A stretch of DNA of 45,866 bases from Xylophilus ampelinus (GTDB lineage: Bacteria; Pseudomonadota; Gammaproteobacteria; Burkholderiales; Burkholderiaceae_C). Every line of letters begins with the position of its first letter. Positions within the stretch are counted from its first letter, which is position 1. The DNA lies in the NCBI RefSeq assembly GCF_901875635.1, contig NZ_CABFMN010000110.1, positions 1 through 45,866 on the forward strand, read 5' to 3'. This document shows, in pieces, positions 36,512 to 44,720 of this stretch. Below the pieces are notes generated by a model. The model ran no database searches, had not been told where the DNA came from, and worked only from the letters and a program-made list of their open reading frames with translations. The translations under genes were made by a program, and so were the position numbers.

Positions 36512-36578
36512 GCTATCGAAACGATAGCTGCCAGCGCCCATCAGGCGGGCACGACGGCCAGATTCGACCGCGAATTGA
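36512..36578 (-). repeat. Dispersed palindrome-ended repeat, copy A7, at the 3' end of the LysR gene
   Basis: On the reverse strand: CGAATCTGGCCGTCGTGCCC, then GGGCGCTGGCAGCTATCG and TTTCGATAGC. The tail GCTATCGAAACGATAGC is a perfect palindrome around the central A. The LysR stop codon (36541-36543) lies within it, so the last dozen residues of that protein come from the repeat. Confidence 0.65.
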
Positions 36579-37482
36579 GTTCTTCGTCGCACCGCTGCAG
36601 GTGCTCGGCAAAGAAGTCCAGCAGCAGCCGCACCGCCGGCACCAGGGCCCGCCGCGGCGGGTACATGGCGTGGACGATGCCCGACGGCGGGTGCCAGCCC
36701 GGCAGCGCCTCGACCAGCCGCCCGGCGCGCAGGTCGTCCTGGCACATGTAGTCGGGCATGAACCCGGCACCCACGCCCTGCAGGATCGCAAAGCGCAGCG
36801 TCAGCAGGTCGTTGGCCAGGTAGCGCGGAAAGGGCGTGTAGACGAAGCTGCGCCCCTCGGGGCCCACCAGCAGGGTGCCGGTGCGCGCGTCGGCCGCCGA
36901 CATGGCCACCGCATCCAGCCCGGCCAGGTTCTCCGGTCCCTGCAACGGCTGGCGACGGGCCAGCACCTCCGGCGCAGCGACCAGCAGCAGCCGGCTGCGG
37001 CTGAAGCTGCGGGCGGCGAGCGTGGCGCTGTTCTCGATCTCGGCACGCACCCGCAGCGCCATGTCCACGCCCTCCTCCACCGGATCGACCGGGCGGTTGA
37101 GCACGCGCATCTCGACCGTGACGCCCGGATGGCGCTTCATGAAGATGGGCAGGATCGGCCCGACGCTGCTCTGCGCCAGCGTCACCGGGCAGCTCAGCCG
37201 CACCGTGCCGCGCGGCTCCTTCTGCACCTGGGCCACGGCCTCGGCGCCCGCCTCCGCCGTGTCGCGCACCGCAATGCAATGCCTCAGGTAGATCTCGCCT
37301 GCCGGCGTGAGCGACAGGCGCCGCGTGCTGCGCTGCAGGAGTTGCACGCCCAGCGCGCTCTCCAGTTCGGCCACCCGCCGCGACAGGCGCGACTTGGGCA
37401 CGTTCAAGGCCTTGCTGGCGGCGGTGAAGCCTCCGCGCTCCGCCACCTCGGCGAAGAACAGCATGTCGTTCAGGTCTTGCAT
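36541..37482 (-). CDS. LysR-family transcriptional regulator
   Basis: 313 residues from the ATG at 37482 ([19 protein letters not shown]); an in-frame extension to 37521 looks unlikely. The winged helix-turn-helix (about 1-60) has [46 protein letters not shown]. The effector domain follows, with [20 protein letters not shown] and [11 protein letters not shown]. The KSRLSRR helix and overall pattern fit the DsdC/AaeR-like group that regulates quinone or aromatic-stress genes. It is divergent from azoR with a 144-base gap, and probably regulates it. The C-terminal residues are derived from repeat copy A7. Confidence 0.93.
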   Translation of the reverse strand: MQDLNDMLFFAEVAERGGFTAASKALNVPKSRLSRRVAELESALGVQLLQRSTRRLSLTPAGEIYLRHCIAVRDTAEAGAEAVAQVQKEPRGTVRLSCPVTLAQSSVGPILPIFMKRHPGVTVEMRVLNRPVDPVEEGVDMALRVRAEIENSATLAARSFSRSRLLLVAAPEVLARRQPLQGPENLAGLDAVAMSAADARTGTLLVGPEGRSFVYTPFPRYLANDLLTLRFAILQGVGAGFMPDYMCQDDLRAGRLVEALPGWHPPSGIVHAMYPPRRALVPAVRLLLDFFAEHLQRCDEELNSRSNLAVVPA

Positions 37483-37532
37483 GGGTTCGATTGTTCTCGT
37501 GGCGGGACAAAGAGTCGCCATTTTGGCCTCTT

Positions 37533-37542
37533 ATCGATCGAT
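37533..37542. promoter_or_regulatory. ATCGATCGAT palindrome between LysR gene and azoR
   Basis: A perfect 10-base palindrome in the centre of the divergent gap, with TTATCG just before it. LysR proteins often bind interrupted palindromes in such gaps. This is a candidate only. Confidence 0.3.
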
Positions 37543-37626
37543 TGGTGCGCCCATAGACTCATTGCCATGCCGCCTCGAACCCTTCAACGCGGGGCGACGC
37601 CAACCACCCAACGAAAGAGGTTCCCC

Positions 37627-38274
37627 ATGAAGCTGCTTCAAGTCGATTCCAGCGTCCTCGGCACGAATTCCGTCTCGCGCCAGCTCACGGCCGAGATCAC
37701 GGCCGAATGGCGTGCCAGCCACCCCGGCACCACGGTCGAGGTGCTGGACCTGGCCACGGACACGCCCAACCACTTCAGCGCCGACGCCCTGGGCATCAAG
37801 GCCGGCCTGCAGGCCGAGCCCACCGAGGCGCAGCGCCGCGAGAACGCCGTTTCAGAGCGCCTGGTGAGCCAGTTCCTGGCGGCCGACGTGATCGTCGTCG
37901 GCGCCCCGCTCTACAACTTCTCGGTGCCCAGCCAGCTCAAGGCCTGGATCGACCGCCTCGCCCAGGTCGGCCGCACCTTCAAGTACACCGACAAGGGCGC
38001 CGTCGGCCTGGCCGGCGGCAAGACCGTGATCGTGGCCTCGACCCGCGGCGGCATGTATTCCACCAGCGACGCCGGCAACGCCATGGAACACCAGGAGAGC
38101 TACCTGAAGACCATCTTCGGCTTCTTCGGCATCACCGACGTGCGCATCGTGCGCGCCGAAGGCCTCGCGATGGGCGACGCGCCCAAGGCCGCGGCGCTGG
38201 CAGCGGCGCGCGCCGAGATCCCCGCGGCCACGGCCCAGGCCGCCAACCAGGACCAGGCCGCGCTGGCCGCCTGA
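37627..38274 (+). CDS. azoR: FMN-dependent NADH-azoreductase
   Basis: 215 residues. Flavodoxin-like quinone/azo reductase of the AzoR family: [27 protein letters not shown] (FMN phosphate loop), [29 protein letters not shown] (about 96-124) and the ASTRGGMYS loop. It reduces quinones or azo compounds with NADH and protects against thiol-reactive quinones. GAGG lies 7 nt before the ATG. It is divergent from a LysR gene that likely controls it; a strong two-way terminator follows. The end is Ala/Gln-rich and adds a few residues to the usual length. Confidence 0.96.
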   Translation: MKLLQVDSSVLGTNSVSRQLTAEITAEWRASHPGTTVEVLDLATDTPNHFSADALGIKAGLQAEPTEAQRRENAVSERLVSQFLAADVIVVGAPLYNFSVPSQLKAWIDRLAQVGRTFKYTDKGAVGLAGGKTVIVASTRGGMYSTSDAGNAMEHQESYLKTIFGFFGITDVRIVRAEGLAMGDAPKAAALAAARAEIPAATAQAANQDQAALAA

Positions 38275-38280
38275 TCCTCC

Positions 38281-38297
38281 GCCCGCCGACGGCGGGC
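38281..38297. repeat. Short GC hairpin after azoR
   Basis: GCCCGCC and GGCGGGC flank a three-base loop directly before the long terminator stem. Confidence 0.6.
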
Positions 38298-38309
38298 TCC
38301 GTGAACGGC

Positions 38310-38345
38310 AAAGCGCCGGCGACCCTCGCGGGTCGCCGGCGCTTT
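38310..38345 (+). terminator. Bidirectional terminator between azoR and the FMN reductase gene
   Basis: A perfect 16-bp stem (AAAGCGCCGGCGACCC) with a four-base loop, starting with AAA and ending with TTT, lies between two convergent genes. The T tracts are only three long in each direction. Confidence 0.8.
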
Positions 38346-38363
38346 GCCTTGGGCGCCTGCCGG

Positions 38364-38918
38364 TCAGGCGTTGTGCGTCTTGACCCAGGCGACGTACTTG
38401 TCCACCCAGCCCTGGAGGAACTGCTTGGTCGCCTCGTTGCCGATGTGGCCCTTGTCGTCGAACAGGTCTTCCTTGTTCTGGATGAAGGCCTCGGGCTGGC
38501 CCAGCGTGGGCACGTCGAGGTAGGCCAGCACGTTGCGCAGGTGCTGCTGCGCGAGTGCGGTGCCGATGGCGCCGACCGACACGCCGATCACGCCGGCGGG
38601 CTTGCCGGCCCAGGCGCTCTGGCCGTAGGGACGCGATGCGTGGTCGATCGCGTTCTTCAGCACGCCGGGAATCGAGCGGTTGTACTCGGGCGTGACGAAC
38701 AGCAGGCCCTGCGCCGCCGCAATCTCGCTCTTGAGCTTGAGCACCTCGGGGGCCTGCTTGCCGTCGTCGTCCTGGTTGTACTGCGGCAGGTTGTCGATGC
38801 GCACGTGCTCGAAGGTGAAGTTCTCCGGCGCCAGGTGCGCCAGTGCGAGCGCCAGTTTGCGGTTGAAGGAATCCTGGCGAATGCTGCCGATGACGACGGC
38901 GATCTTGTATTGGCTCAT
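38364..38918 (-). CDS. NADPH-dependent FMN reductase (ChrR-like flavoprotein)
   Basis: 184 residues. Flavodoxin-like NAD(P)H:quinone or chromate reductase: VVIGSIRQDSFNRKLALAL (FMN phosphate-binding GSxRxxSxNR), FVTPEYNRSIPGVLKNAIDHASRP (about 78-101) and GVIGVSVGAIGTALAQQHLR. E. coli ChrR/YieF is the nearest well-known relative; the natural substrate is unclear. It is convergent with azoR, so two flavin reductases sit tail to tail. Its neighbour on the other side, at 39060, is divergent. Confidence 0.93.
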   Translation of the reverse strand: MSQYKIAVVIGSIRQDSFNRKLALALAHLAPENFTFEHVRIDNLPQYNQDDDGKQAPEVLKLKSEIAAAQGLLFVTPEYNRSIPGVLKNAIDHASRPYGQSAWAGKPAGVIGVSVGAIGTALAQQHLRNVLAYLDVPTLGQPEAFIQNKEDLFDDKGHIGNEATKQFLQGWVDKYVAWVKTHNA

Positions 38919-39059
38919 GCGGGCTCCGGGCGGTAAGGAAGGGACAAAAAAATCGGACGACCATTATGGGAGCCTGCCGATGACCGTGCAGCGGCAGCGC
39001 GCGGCGCTTCGGCGCATCATCCGCCCTCCTCCTACATCCTCGACGGCAAGGCAATCCTC

Positions 39060-39989
39060 ATGCGAATCCTGATGGTGGGCGCGGGCGCGCTCGGTGGCTA
39101 CTTCGGCGGGCGGCTTCTGGCCGCAGGCCGCGACCTCACTTTCCTCGTGCGCGCGGGCCGCGCGGCGCAACTCGCGCGCGACGGGCTCGTCGTGCGCAGC
39201 CCCAAGGGCGACCTGCAGATCGATGCGCCGCCCCACGTGCTGGCCGAGCACATCGACGGCCCGTACGACCTCGTCGTGGTGAGTTGCAAGGCTTTCGACC
39301 TCGACCCGACCATGGACGCCATCGCACCGGCGGTGGGGCCCGACACCGCGGTGCTGCCGCTGCTCAACGGCATGGCCCACTTCGACCGGCTGGCACAGCG
39401 TTTCGGCGACGGGAAGGTGCTCGGCGGCCTGTGCATGATCTCCGCCTCGCTCGACGCGCAGGGCCATGTGGTTCACCACAACGACCTCGACGGCCTGACC
39501 TTCGGCGAGCGCAGCGGCGGCCGTTCGGCCCGCGTCGACGCCATCGCCGCACAGTTCCAGGGCGCCGGCTTCACCGACCGGCTGAGCGACGACATCCTGC
39601 AGGACCTGTGGGAGAAGTGGCTGTTCATCGCCTCGGCCGCCGCACTGACCACGCTGATGCGCGCGAGCGTCGGCGCGGTGCACGCGGCGGGCGGCAGCGA
39701 TGTGGCCCTGGCACTGGTCGACGAATGCGCGGCCATCGCGGCCCACAACGGCTTCGCGCCCCGGCCGGCCACCCTCGAGCGGGCCCGCGCGTCGGTGACG
39801 CAGGCCGGCTCGCCGCTGACGGCCTCGATGTACAAGGACATGGCACGCGGCGCGCGCGTGGAGGCCGACCAGATCCTGGGCGACCTGCTGGCGCGCGCGC
39901 CGGCCGGCTTCGCGTCGCCGTCGATGCTGCGCGCGGCCTACGTCAACCTCAAGACCTACGAAGTGCAGCGCGCGGCGGCCGCCACCTGA
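39060..39989 (+). CDS. Ketopantoate reductase-like 2-dehydropantoate 2-reductase
   Basis: 309 residues. ApbA/PanE family: NADP-binding MRILMVGAGALGGYFGGRLLAAGRDL (about 1-26), CKAFDLDPTMDAIAP, LLNGMAHFDRL (about 100-110), the C-terminal helical domain with DLWEKWLFIASAAALTTLMR (catalytic Lys) and SMYKDMARGARVEADQILGDL with the usual E-x-D end. It would make pantoate for coenzyme A. Many Burkholderiales carry several paralogues, so it may act on another 2-keto acid; the symbol panE is therefore not given. The ATG has no strong ribosome binding site (AAGGCAATCCTC before it). Confidence 0.88.
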   Translation: MRILMVGAGALGGYFGGRLLAAGRDLTFLVRAGRAAQLARDGLVVRSPKGDLQIDAPPHVLAEHIDGPYDLVVVSCKAFDLDPTMDAIAPAVGPDTAVLPLLNGMAHFDRLAQRFGDGKVLGGLCMISASLDAQGHVVHHNDLDGLTFGERSGGRSARVDAIAAQFQGAGFTDRLSDDILQDLWEKWLFIASAAALTTLMRASVGAVHAAGGSDVALALVDECAAIAAHNGFAPRPATLERARASVTQAGSPLTASMYKDMARGARVEADQILGDLLARAPAGFASPSMLRAAYVNLKTYEVQRAAAAT

Positions 39990-40007
39990 GCGCGCCGCGG
40001 CCGGCCG

Positions 40008-40928
40008 TCAGCAGTCGCCCGGCCGCGTGCCCTTGGCCTTCTGCAGGCTGGCCTGCGTCACGCTGGCGCCGGCCGGCACGTCGTCGGTGATCCACACGTT
40101 GCCGCCGATGGTGGCGCCCTTGCCGAGGGTCACTCTGCCGAGGATGGTGGCACCGGCATAGATCACCACGTCGTCCTCCACCAGTGGATGGCGCGGCAGG
40201 CCCTTCTGGAGGTTGCCCTCCGCGTCGGTCGGGAAGCGCTTGGCGCCCAGCGTCACGGCCTGGTAGAGGCGCACACGCTGCCCGATCACCGCCGTCTCGC
40301 CGATCACGATGCCCGTGCCGTGGTCCATGAAGAAGCCCGGGCCGATGGTGGCGCCCGGGTGGATGTCGATGCCCGTCTGTGCATGCGCACGCTCGGCCAC
40401 GATGCGCGCCAGCAGCGTCAGGCCCAGCTTGTACAGCGGGTGCGCAATGCGGTGGTGGATCATGGCCGTGACGCCCGGATAGCACAGCAGCACCTCGTCG
40501 ACGCTGCGCGCCGCCGGGTCGCCGTGGTAGGCGGCCATCACGTCGGTGTCGAGCAGCGCCCGGATCGCCGGCAGCTGCGTCGCGAAATCTCGCGCGCGGC
40601 CCAGCGCATCGGCGCTCACGGCCGCGGCATCGAAGGCGGTGTGGCGCAGCTCGTGCCGCAGCTCGAGCGTGGCCTGCGTGTGCAGCAGGTGCAGCGCGGC
40701 ATCGAGCGTGTGGGCGACGTAGAAGTTCTCGCTCTCCTGCCGCAGGTCGGTCGGGCCCAGGCGCATCGGGAACAGCGCGCCGGTCAGCGACTCGACCAGC
40801 TCGGCCACGACTTGCCGGGAAGGCAGCTCGCGTTCGCCGCCGGCCTGCGCCCGTTGCTGCGATTCGCGCCAGTCGTGCCGCACGCGGTGCAGCGAGGCGA
40901 CGATGTCTTCGATGGGGAATGCGCTCAT
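40008..40928 (-). CDS. cysE: Serine O-acetyltransferase (EpsC-type)
   Basis: 306 residues from the ATG at 40928; the in-frame extension to 41318 crosses a repeat and is rejected. It makes O-acetylserine, the carbon acceptor for sulfide in cysteine synthesis, and so is the metabolic end point of the sulfate importer at 30958-35063. N-terminal helical domain to about 170; then hexapeptide repeats: HPLYKLGLTLLARIVAERAHAQTGIDIHPGATIGPGFFMDHGTGIVIGETAVIG (about 175-230) and GAKRFPTDAEGNLQKGLPRHPLVEDDVVIYAGATILG. The active-site His and Asp of DHGTG are present. The length and N-terminal helix fit the longer EpsC-like form rather than E. coli CysE. Confidence 0.94.
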   Translation of the reverse strand: MSAFPIEDIVASLHRVRHDWRESQQRAQAGGERELPSRQVVAELVESLTGALFPMRLGPTDLRQESENFYVAHTLDAALHLLHTQATLELRHELRHTAFDAAAVSADALGRARDFATQLPAIRALLDTDVMAAYHGDPAARSVDEVLLCYPGVTAMIHHRIAHPLYKLGLTLLARIVAERAHAQTGIDIHPGATIGPGFFMDHGTGIVIGETAVIGQRVRLYQAVTLGAKRFPTDAEGNLQKGLPRHPLVEDDVVIYAGATILGRVTLGKGATIGGNVWITDDVPAGASVTQASLQKAKGTRPGDC

Positions 40929-41024
40929 GGCTAGGCCTTGTCGTGTGGGTGTCGGGCTCGTGGATGGCGAGCATCGCACGGCTCGGCCGGCGCTGCAGTG
41001 CGGCGCCGCCGGGCGGGTCGAAAT

Positions 41025-41085
41025 GCTACCAAAAGCATAGCTGCTCGCGCAGGTGGGACGGGCGTTGCGGCCCTTTTTGGCTTCG
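41025..41085 (-). repeat. Dispersed palindrome-ended repeat, copy A8, between cysE and msrA
   Basis: On the reverse strand: AAGCCAAAAAGGGCCGCAACG, CCTGCGCGAGCAGCTATG, then CTTTTGGTAGC. It lies in the 269-base gap between the divergent cysE and msrA genes, so it is close to both promoters. Confidence 0.8.
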
Positions 41086-41197
41086 ATGCTCGACCGAGGA
41101 AACGTTCCGGGTGTAACTTCGCCGCTCGCGGCACGAACTGAAGACACAGCGAGGTGCATTCGCGCTGCAGCGCCCGACCCATGAAGGAAACATCCGC

Positions 41198-41956
41198 ATG
41201 AAATTCGACGAGACGAACCGATCCACCACGGGCGCAGGCACCGGCACAGGCTGGACACGCCGCACGGCCTTCCTCGGTGCCGCCGCCCTGCTGGGGTGGA
41301 CGGGCTGGGGGGTCGCATCGATGGCGGCCGAACGCGCCGTCGTCATTCCCGCGCCGACCGACGACCCGCCCGCACCGGGCGGCGCGGCCACCGCGACCGC
41401 CGTGCTGGCCGGCGGCTGCTTCTGGGGCGTGCAGGGCGTCTTCCAGCATGTGGAGGGTGTCGCCAACGCGGTGTCCGGCTACGCCGGCGGCGAAGCCAAG
41501 ACGGCCCGCTACGAGGTCGTCGGCTCGGGCACCACCGGCCACGCGGAAGCCGTGCAGATCAGCTACGACCCGCGTGAGGTCAGCTATGGACGGCTGCTGC
41601 AGATCTTCTTCTCGGTGGCGCACAACCCGACCGAGTTGAACCGCCAGGGGCCCGACCATGGCACGCAGTACCGCTCGACCGTGTTCGCCCAGGATGCCGA
41701 GCAGGCACGCATCGCCAAGGCCTACATCGCCGAGCTCGACCGGACGCGCAGGTTCGACGCACCGATCGTCACCACGGTCGAGGTGGCCAAGCCCTTCTTC
41801 CCTGCCGAGGGCTATCACCAGGACTACCTCACGCGCCATCCCGACCAGCCGTACATCGTCGTCAACGACTTGCCGAAGATCGAGAACCTCAAGAAGACCT
41901 TCCCGGACCGTTACCGCGAGACGCCGGTGCTGTTCCACGGACCGGCCAAGGGCTGA
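41198..41956 (+). CDS. msrA: Peptide-methionine (S)-S-oxide reductase with a Tat-like signal
   Basis: 252 residues, longer than the usual 170-210 because of an N-terminal extension. The extension holds TRRTAFLGAAALLGWTGW (Arg21-Arg22), which matches the twin-arginine motif (S/T)RRxFLx, then a hydrophobic stretch and ASMAA as a possible cleavage site. The catalytic core starts at AGGCFWGVQGVF (Cys74), with SGYAGG, GHAEAVQISYDP, FFSVAHNPTELNRQGPDHGTQYRS and YHQDYLTRHP. It reduces the S epimer of methionine sulfoxide, probably in the periplasm after Tat export; msrB at 2913 has no signal and should be cytoplasmic. AAGGA precedes the ATG by about 10 nt. Confidence 0.93.
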   Translation: MKFDETNRSTTGAGTGTGWTRRTAFLGAAALLGWTGWGVASMAAERAVVIPAPTDDPPAPGGAATATAVLAGGCFWGVQGVFQHVEGVANAVSGYAGGEAKTARYEVVGSGTTGHAEAVQISYDPREVSYGRLLQIFFSVAHNPTELNRQGPDHGTQYRSTVFAQDAEQARIAKAYIAELDRTRRFDAPIVTTVEVAKPFFPAEGYHQDYLTRHPDQPYIVVNDLPKIENLKKTFPDRYRETPVLFHGPAKG

Positions 41957-41992
41957 GCCGGACCGGTGCCGCAGGCCCCGGGCCCGGATGCC

Positions 41993-41998
41993 GATACT
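41993..41998 (+). promoter_or_regulatory. -10-like hexamer placed 6 nt before the small gene at 42005
   Basis: GATACT, then exactly six bases, then ATG. The arrangement copies that of selo, map and hipB. No Shine-Dalgarno sequence is present. Confidence 0.3.
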
Positions 41999-42004
41999 CC
42001 GCGC

Positions 42005-42256
42005 ATGCAAGACCCGAAGAAAAGCTGGATGTGGGGCCGTGCGTTCCGCACCTATCCGTTGTCGATGTTCCCGCCCGCGCTGCGGCTGACGGTGGGTGCT
42101 GAACTCACCGGTGACGGTCCGGCGACCGAGGACGCGCAGTGCGCGCTGCGCCTCGCGGACGGCACGCAGGTCGGGCGCGTCAACCGCGACACGGGCGAGG
42201 TGCTGGTCGGCCGACGGCTGAAGGAAGGCGACCTGCCCGGCAAGCCCCGCGCCTGA
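42005..42256 (+). CDS. Small conserved-looking hypothetical protein
   Basis: 83 residues starting MQDPKKSWMWGRAFRTYPLSMFPP. The second half (QCALRLADGTQVGRVNRDTGEVLVGRR) resembles a small beta-rich fold, but I do not recognise a family. Codon use is as GC-rich at third positions as its neighbours, no stop interrupts it, and it fits between msrA and the MFS gene on the same strand, so it is probably real. It has no signal peptide or membrane segment. Confidence 0.6.
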   Translation: MQDPKKSWMWGRAFRTYPLSMFPPALRLTVGAELTGDGPATEDAQCALRLADGTQVGRVNRDTGEVLVGRRLKEGDLPGKPRA

Positions 42257-42338
42257 GTCGCAGGCGCCCCGTCCGGCGGCGAAGGCTCCGGCCCTGCGCC
42301 TGCACCGATGTGGTGCCTGTGGCAGGATCGCCGCCCGC

Positions 42339-43583
42339 ATGCCTGCCGATCACGTTTCCTCCGCTCGCCCCGCCCACCCCGTTCGACCCGCGCCCGCCGG
42401 CCGCGACCGCTTTGGCCTGCTGATGCTCGGCGCCGCGATCGTGCTGATCGCCTTCAACCTGCGGCCGGTGTTCTCCAGCCTCTCGGTGGTGCTGCCGGAC
42501 ATCGTGGCCAGCACCGGCATGTCGGCCGCTGCGGCGAGCGCGCTCACCACGCTGCCGGTGATCTGCCTGGGCGCCTTCGCCATGGTGGCGCCCTGGCTGG
42601 GTCGGCGGGTGGGCATCGAGCGCACGCTGCTGGCCTGCATGGTGTTGATCACGGTGGGCACCGCGCTGCGCGGCACGGCGCAGGTGCCGGTGCTGTTCCT
42701 CGCGTCGGCACTGGCGGGCGTGGGCATCGCGGTGGCCAACGTGCTGCTGTCGGCATTGGTCAAGCGCGACTTCGACCGCCGCTCGGCGCTGATGATGGGC
42801 CTGTACACCATGGCCGTGTGCGGCGGTGCGGCCAGCGGCGCCGGCGTGACGGTGCCGCTGCAGCAGGTGCTGGGCACCGACTGGGCCGGCGCGCTGGCGA
42901 TGTGGGCGGTGCCGGCCGCCGTGGCGCTGCTGCTGTGGGCGCCGTTCGCCCTGCCCGCTCGCCCGCGGCCCGGCGATGCCGACTACCGCGTCCGCGGCCT
43001 GTGGAACGACCCCCTGGCCTGGCAGGTGACCCTCTTCATGGGCCTGCAGTCGGCGCTGGCGTATTCGGTGATGGGCTGGCTCGCGCCGGTCCTGCGCGAG
43101 CGTGGCCTCGCGGCGGCGACGGCCGGCTTCGTCGTCTCGCTGTCGGTGCTGGTGCAGGTGCCCGTCTGCCTGGTCACGCCCGCGCTGGCACAGCGTCAGC
43201 GCCACCAGGTCGGCCTGGCGGTCGGCTTGACGGCGCTCACGGTCGCGGCGCTGCTCGGTGCGATGTTCGCGCCACTGCCTACGGTGTGGCTGTGGGCAGT
43301 GCTGCTCGGCGTGGCGCAGGGCGGCACCTTCGCGCTGGCGCTGACCTTGATCGTGATGCGCTCGCCCGACGCGCGCGTGGCGGCGCAGCTGTCGGGCATG
43401 GCACAGGGCGTCGGCTATCTCGTCGCGGCCGCCGGGCCGATGCTGGTCGGCCTGATGCGCGCGTGGACCGGCAGCTTCCGCGCCAGCGCCCTGCTCTTCG
43501 TCGCCATCGGCGTCGTGCTCGCCATGGCGGGCGCCGGTGCCGGGCGCGCCCGGGTGGTGGGCGCGGCGGCCGTGCCTCGCTGA
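42339..43583 (+). CDS. MFS transporter, CynX/NimT-like
   Basis: 414 residues with about 12 hydrophobic segments. FNLRPVFSSLSVVLPDIVASTGMSAAAASALTTLPVICLGAFAMVAPWLGRRVGIERTL is the characteristic N-terminal part of the CynX/NimT (cyanate or nitroimidazole) subgroup; LVKRDFDRRSALMMGLYTMAVCGGAASGAG and the second-half GLQSALAYSVMGWLAPVLRERGL agree. The substrate is unknown. It is on the same strand as msrA and the small gene and converges with the SDR gene at 43613, with only 29 bases between. Confidence 0.92.
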   Translation: MPADHVSSARPAHPVRPAPAGRDRFGLLMLGAAIVLIAFNLRPVFSSLSVVLPDIVASTGMSAAAASALTTLPVICLGAFAMVAPWLGRRVGIERTLLACMVLITVGTALRGTAQVPVLFLASALAGVGIAVANVLLSALVKRDFDRRSALMMGLYTMAVCGGAASGAGVTVPLQQVLGTDWAGALAMWAVPAAVALLLWAPFALPARPRPGDADYRVRGLWNDPLAWQVTLFMGLQSALAYSVMGWLAPVLRERGLAAATAGFVVSLSVLVQVPVCLVTPALAQRQRHQVGLAVGLTALTVAALLGAMFAPLPTVWLWAVLLGVAQGGTFALALTLIVMRSPDARVAAQLSGMAQGVGYLVAAAGPMLVGLMRAWTGSFRASALLFVAIGVVLAMAGAGAGRARVVGAAAVPR

Positions 43584-43612
43584 GGCCGCCCGGCGAGCGC
43601 GTTCACACCTTC

Positions 43613-44515
43613 TCAGCGCTGCGCCTTGTCCTTCTGGTTCTGCGCCTCGATGCGTTCGCGCGCGGCCATCCAGTCGGCGTCGCTCCACTGGCGCAGCTCG
43701 TAGAAGTTGCCGCCCGTGGCCAGGGCCTGGCCGCCGTCCATCATGATGCTCTGGCCGGTGAGCCAGTCGCACTGGCCGGGCGCCATGAGGAAGGTGGCGA
43801 GGTTCTGCAGCTCGCGCATCTCGCCCACGCGGCCCTGCGGATTGAGCTTTTTCGTCTGCGCGCCGGGTTCCTCGCCGGGGTTCAGGCGCTTGCTCATGCC
43901 CTCGGTCGGGATCTCGCCGGGGCCGATGCAGTTCAGCCGCACACCCCAGCGCGCCCACTCCACCGCCAGCGACTTGGTCATGACCTCGATGCCGGCCTTG
44001 CTCATGGCCGAGGGCACGACGAAGGGGCCGCCGTTGTCGACCCAGGTCACGATGATGCTCATCACGCTGCGCATCGGGTCGCCGGCCCTCCACTTGCCGG
44101 CGCGGGTGTCGGCGATCCAGCGCTTGCCCACCGCCTGCGTCACGTAGAAGGTGCCGTGAAAGACGATGTTGGCCACCGCGTCGAAGCCGCGCGAGGACAG
44201 CGCCTCCGTCGGCGAGACGAAGTTGCCCGCCGCGTTGTTGATCAGGCCGGTGAGGCCGCCGCTCTGCCACAGCGCGTCGACCATCTCCTCGACCGCCTGC
44301 GCGACGCGGATGTCGACGCCGAAGGTGTCGATGCGCCGCTCGGGGAACTGCGTGCGCCACTGCGCGGCCGTCTCCTCGCACACCGACTGGCGGCGGCCGC
44401 AGATCGCGATGTCTGCACCCAGTCCGAGCAGCCGCTCGGCCATGGCCTTGCCCAGGCCGGTGCCGCCGCCGGTGACGAGGATGCGCTGCCCGCGCATGAG
44501 TTGGGAATCGAACAT
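43613..44515 (-). CDS. SDR-family oxidoreductase, 2,4-dienoyl-CoA reductase-like
   Basis: 300 residues. Rossmann fold with LVTGGGTGLGKAMAERLLGLGADIAICGRR (about 13-42), NNAAGNF (about 91-97) and a C-terminal SIMMDGGQ. The usual YxxxK catalytic pair is replaced by a VPSAMSKAGIEVMTKSLAVEW segment, as in 2,4-dienoyl-CoA reductases, where a different Tyr and this Lys act. It should reduce enoyl or dienoyl-CoA with NADPH during unsaturated fatty acid breakdown. AGGAG lies before the ATG at 44515. The next gene upstream is a divergent CoA transferase, consistent with acyl-CoA metabolism. Confidence 0.9.
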   Translation of the reverse strand: MFDSQLMRGQRILVTGGGTGLGKAMAERLLGLGADIAICGRRQSVCEETAAQWRTQFPERRIDTFGVDIRVAQAVEEMVDALWQSGGLTGLINNAAGNFVSPTEALSSRGFDAVANIVFHGTFYVTQAVGKRWIADTRAGKWRAGDPMRSVMSIIVTWVDNGGPFVVPSAMSKAGIEVMTKSLAVEWARWGVRLNCIGPGEIPTEGMSKRLNPGEEPGAQTKKLNPQGRVGEMRELQNLATFLMAPGQCDWLTGQSIMMDGGQALATGGNFYELRQWSDADWMAARERIEAQNQKDKAQR

Positions 44516-44636
44516 GGTGTCTCCTGTGAATCGTGAACGAGCGATGCGCGGGCCATGCTAGCGGGCGCGGCGCCGTGGCGCTTGTCAAATCCGGCTCATC
44601 GCGCGCACCGCCGCCCTGGCGACAATCGCCTGCACG

Positions 44637-44700
44637 GTTTCAAGCCAAATCGGCCCGCAGCGCCCGCCCCGCCTGCGCGAGCAGCTACCGAATTCATAGC
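44637..44700 (+). repeat. Dispersed palindrome-ended repeat, copy A9, upstream of the CoA transferase gene
   Basis: Complete copy in consensus orientation: TTTCAAGCCAAATCGGCCC, then CAGCGCCCGCCCCGCC, TGCGCGAGCAGCTACCG and AATTCATAGC. It lies 20 bases before the CoA transferase start, i.e. within or just after its promoter. Confidence 0.8.
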
Positions 44701-44720
44701 ATCCCGAGGAGACGCCCCGC

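Noticed and set aside
37542..37559. TTGGTG and TAGACT as the azoR promoter
   Set aside because: Spacing is only six bases, far from the 16-18 needed.
40929..41318. Extended N-terminus of the serine acetyltransferase
   Set aside because: It runs through repeat copy A8 and into msrA; no family similarity upstream of the ATG at 40928.
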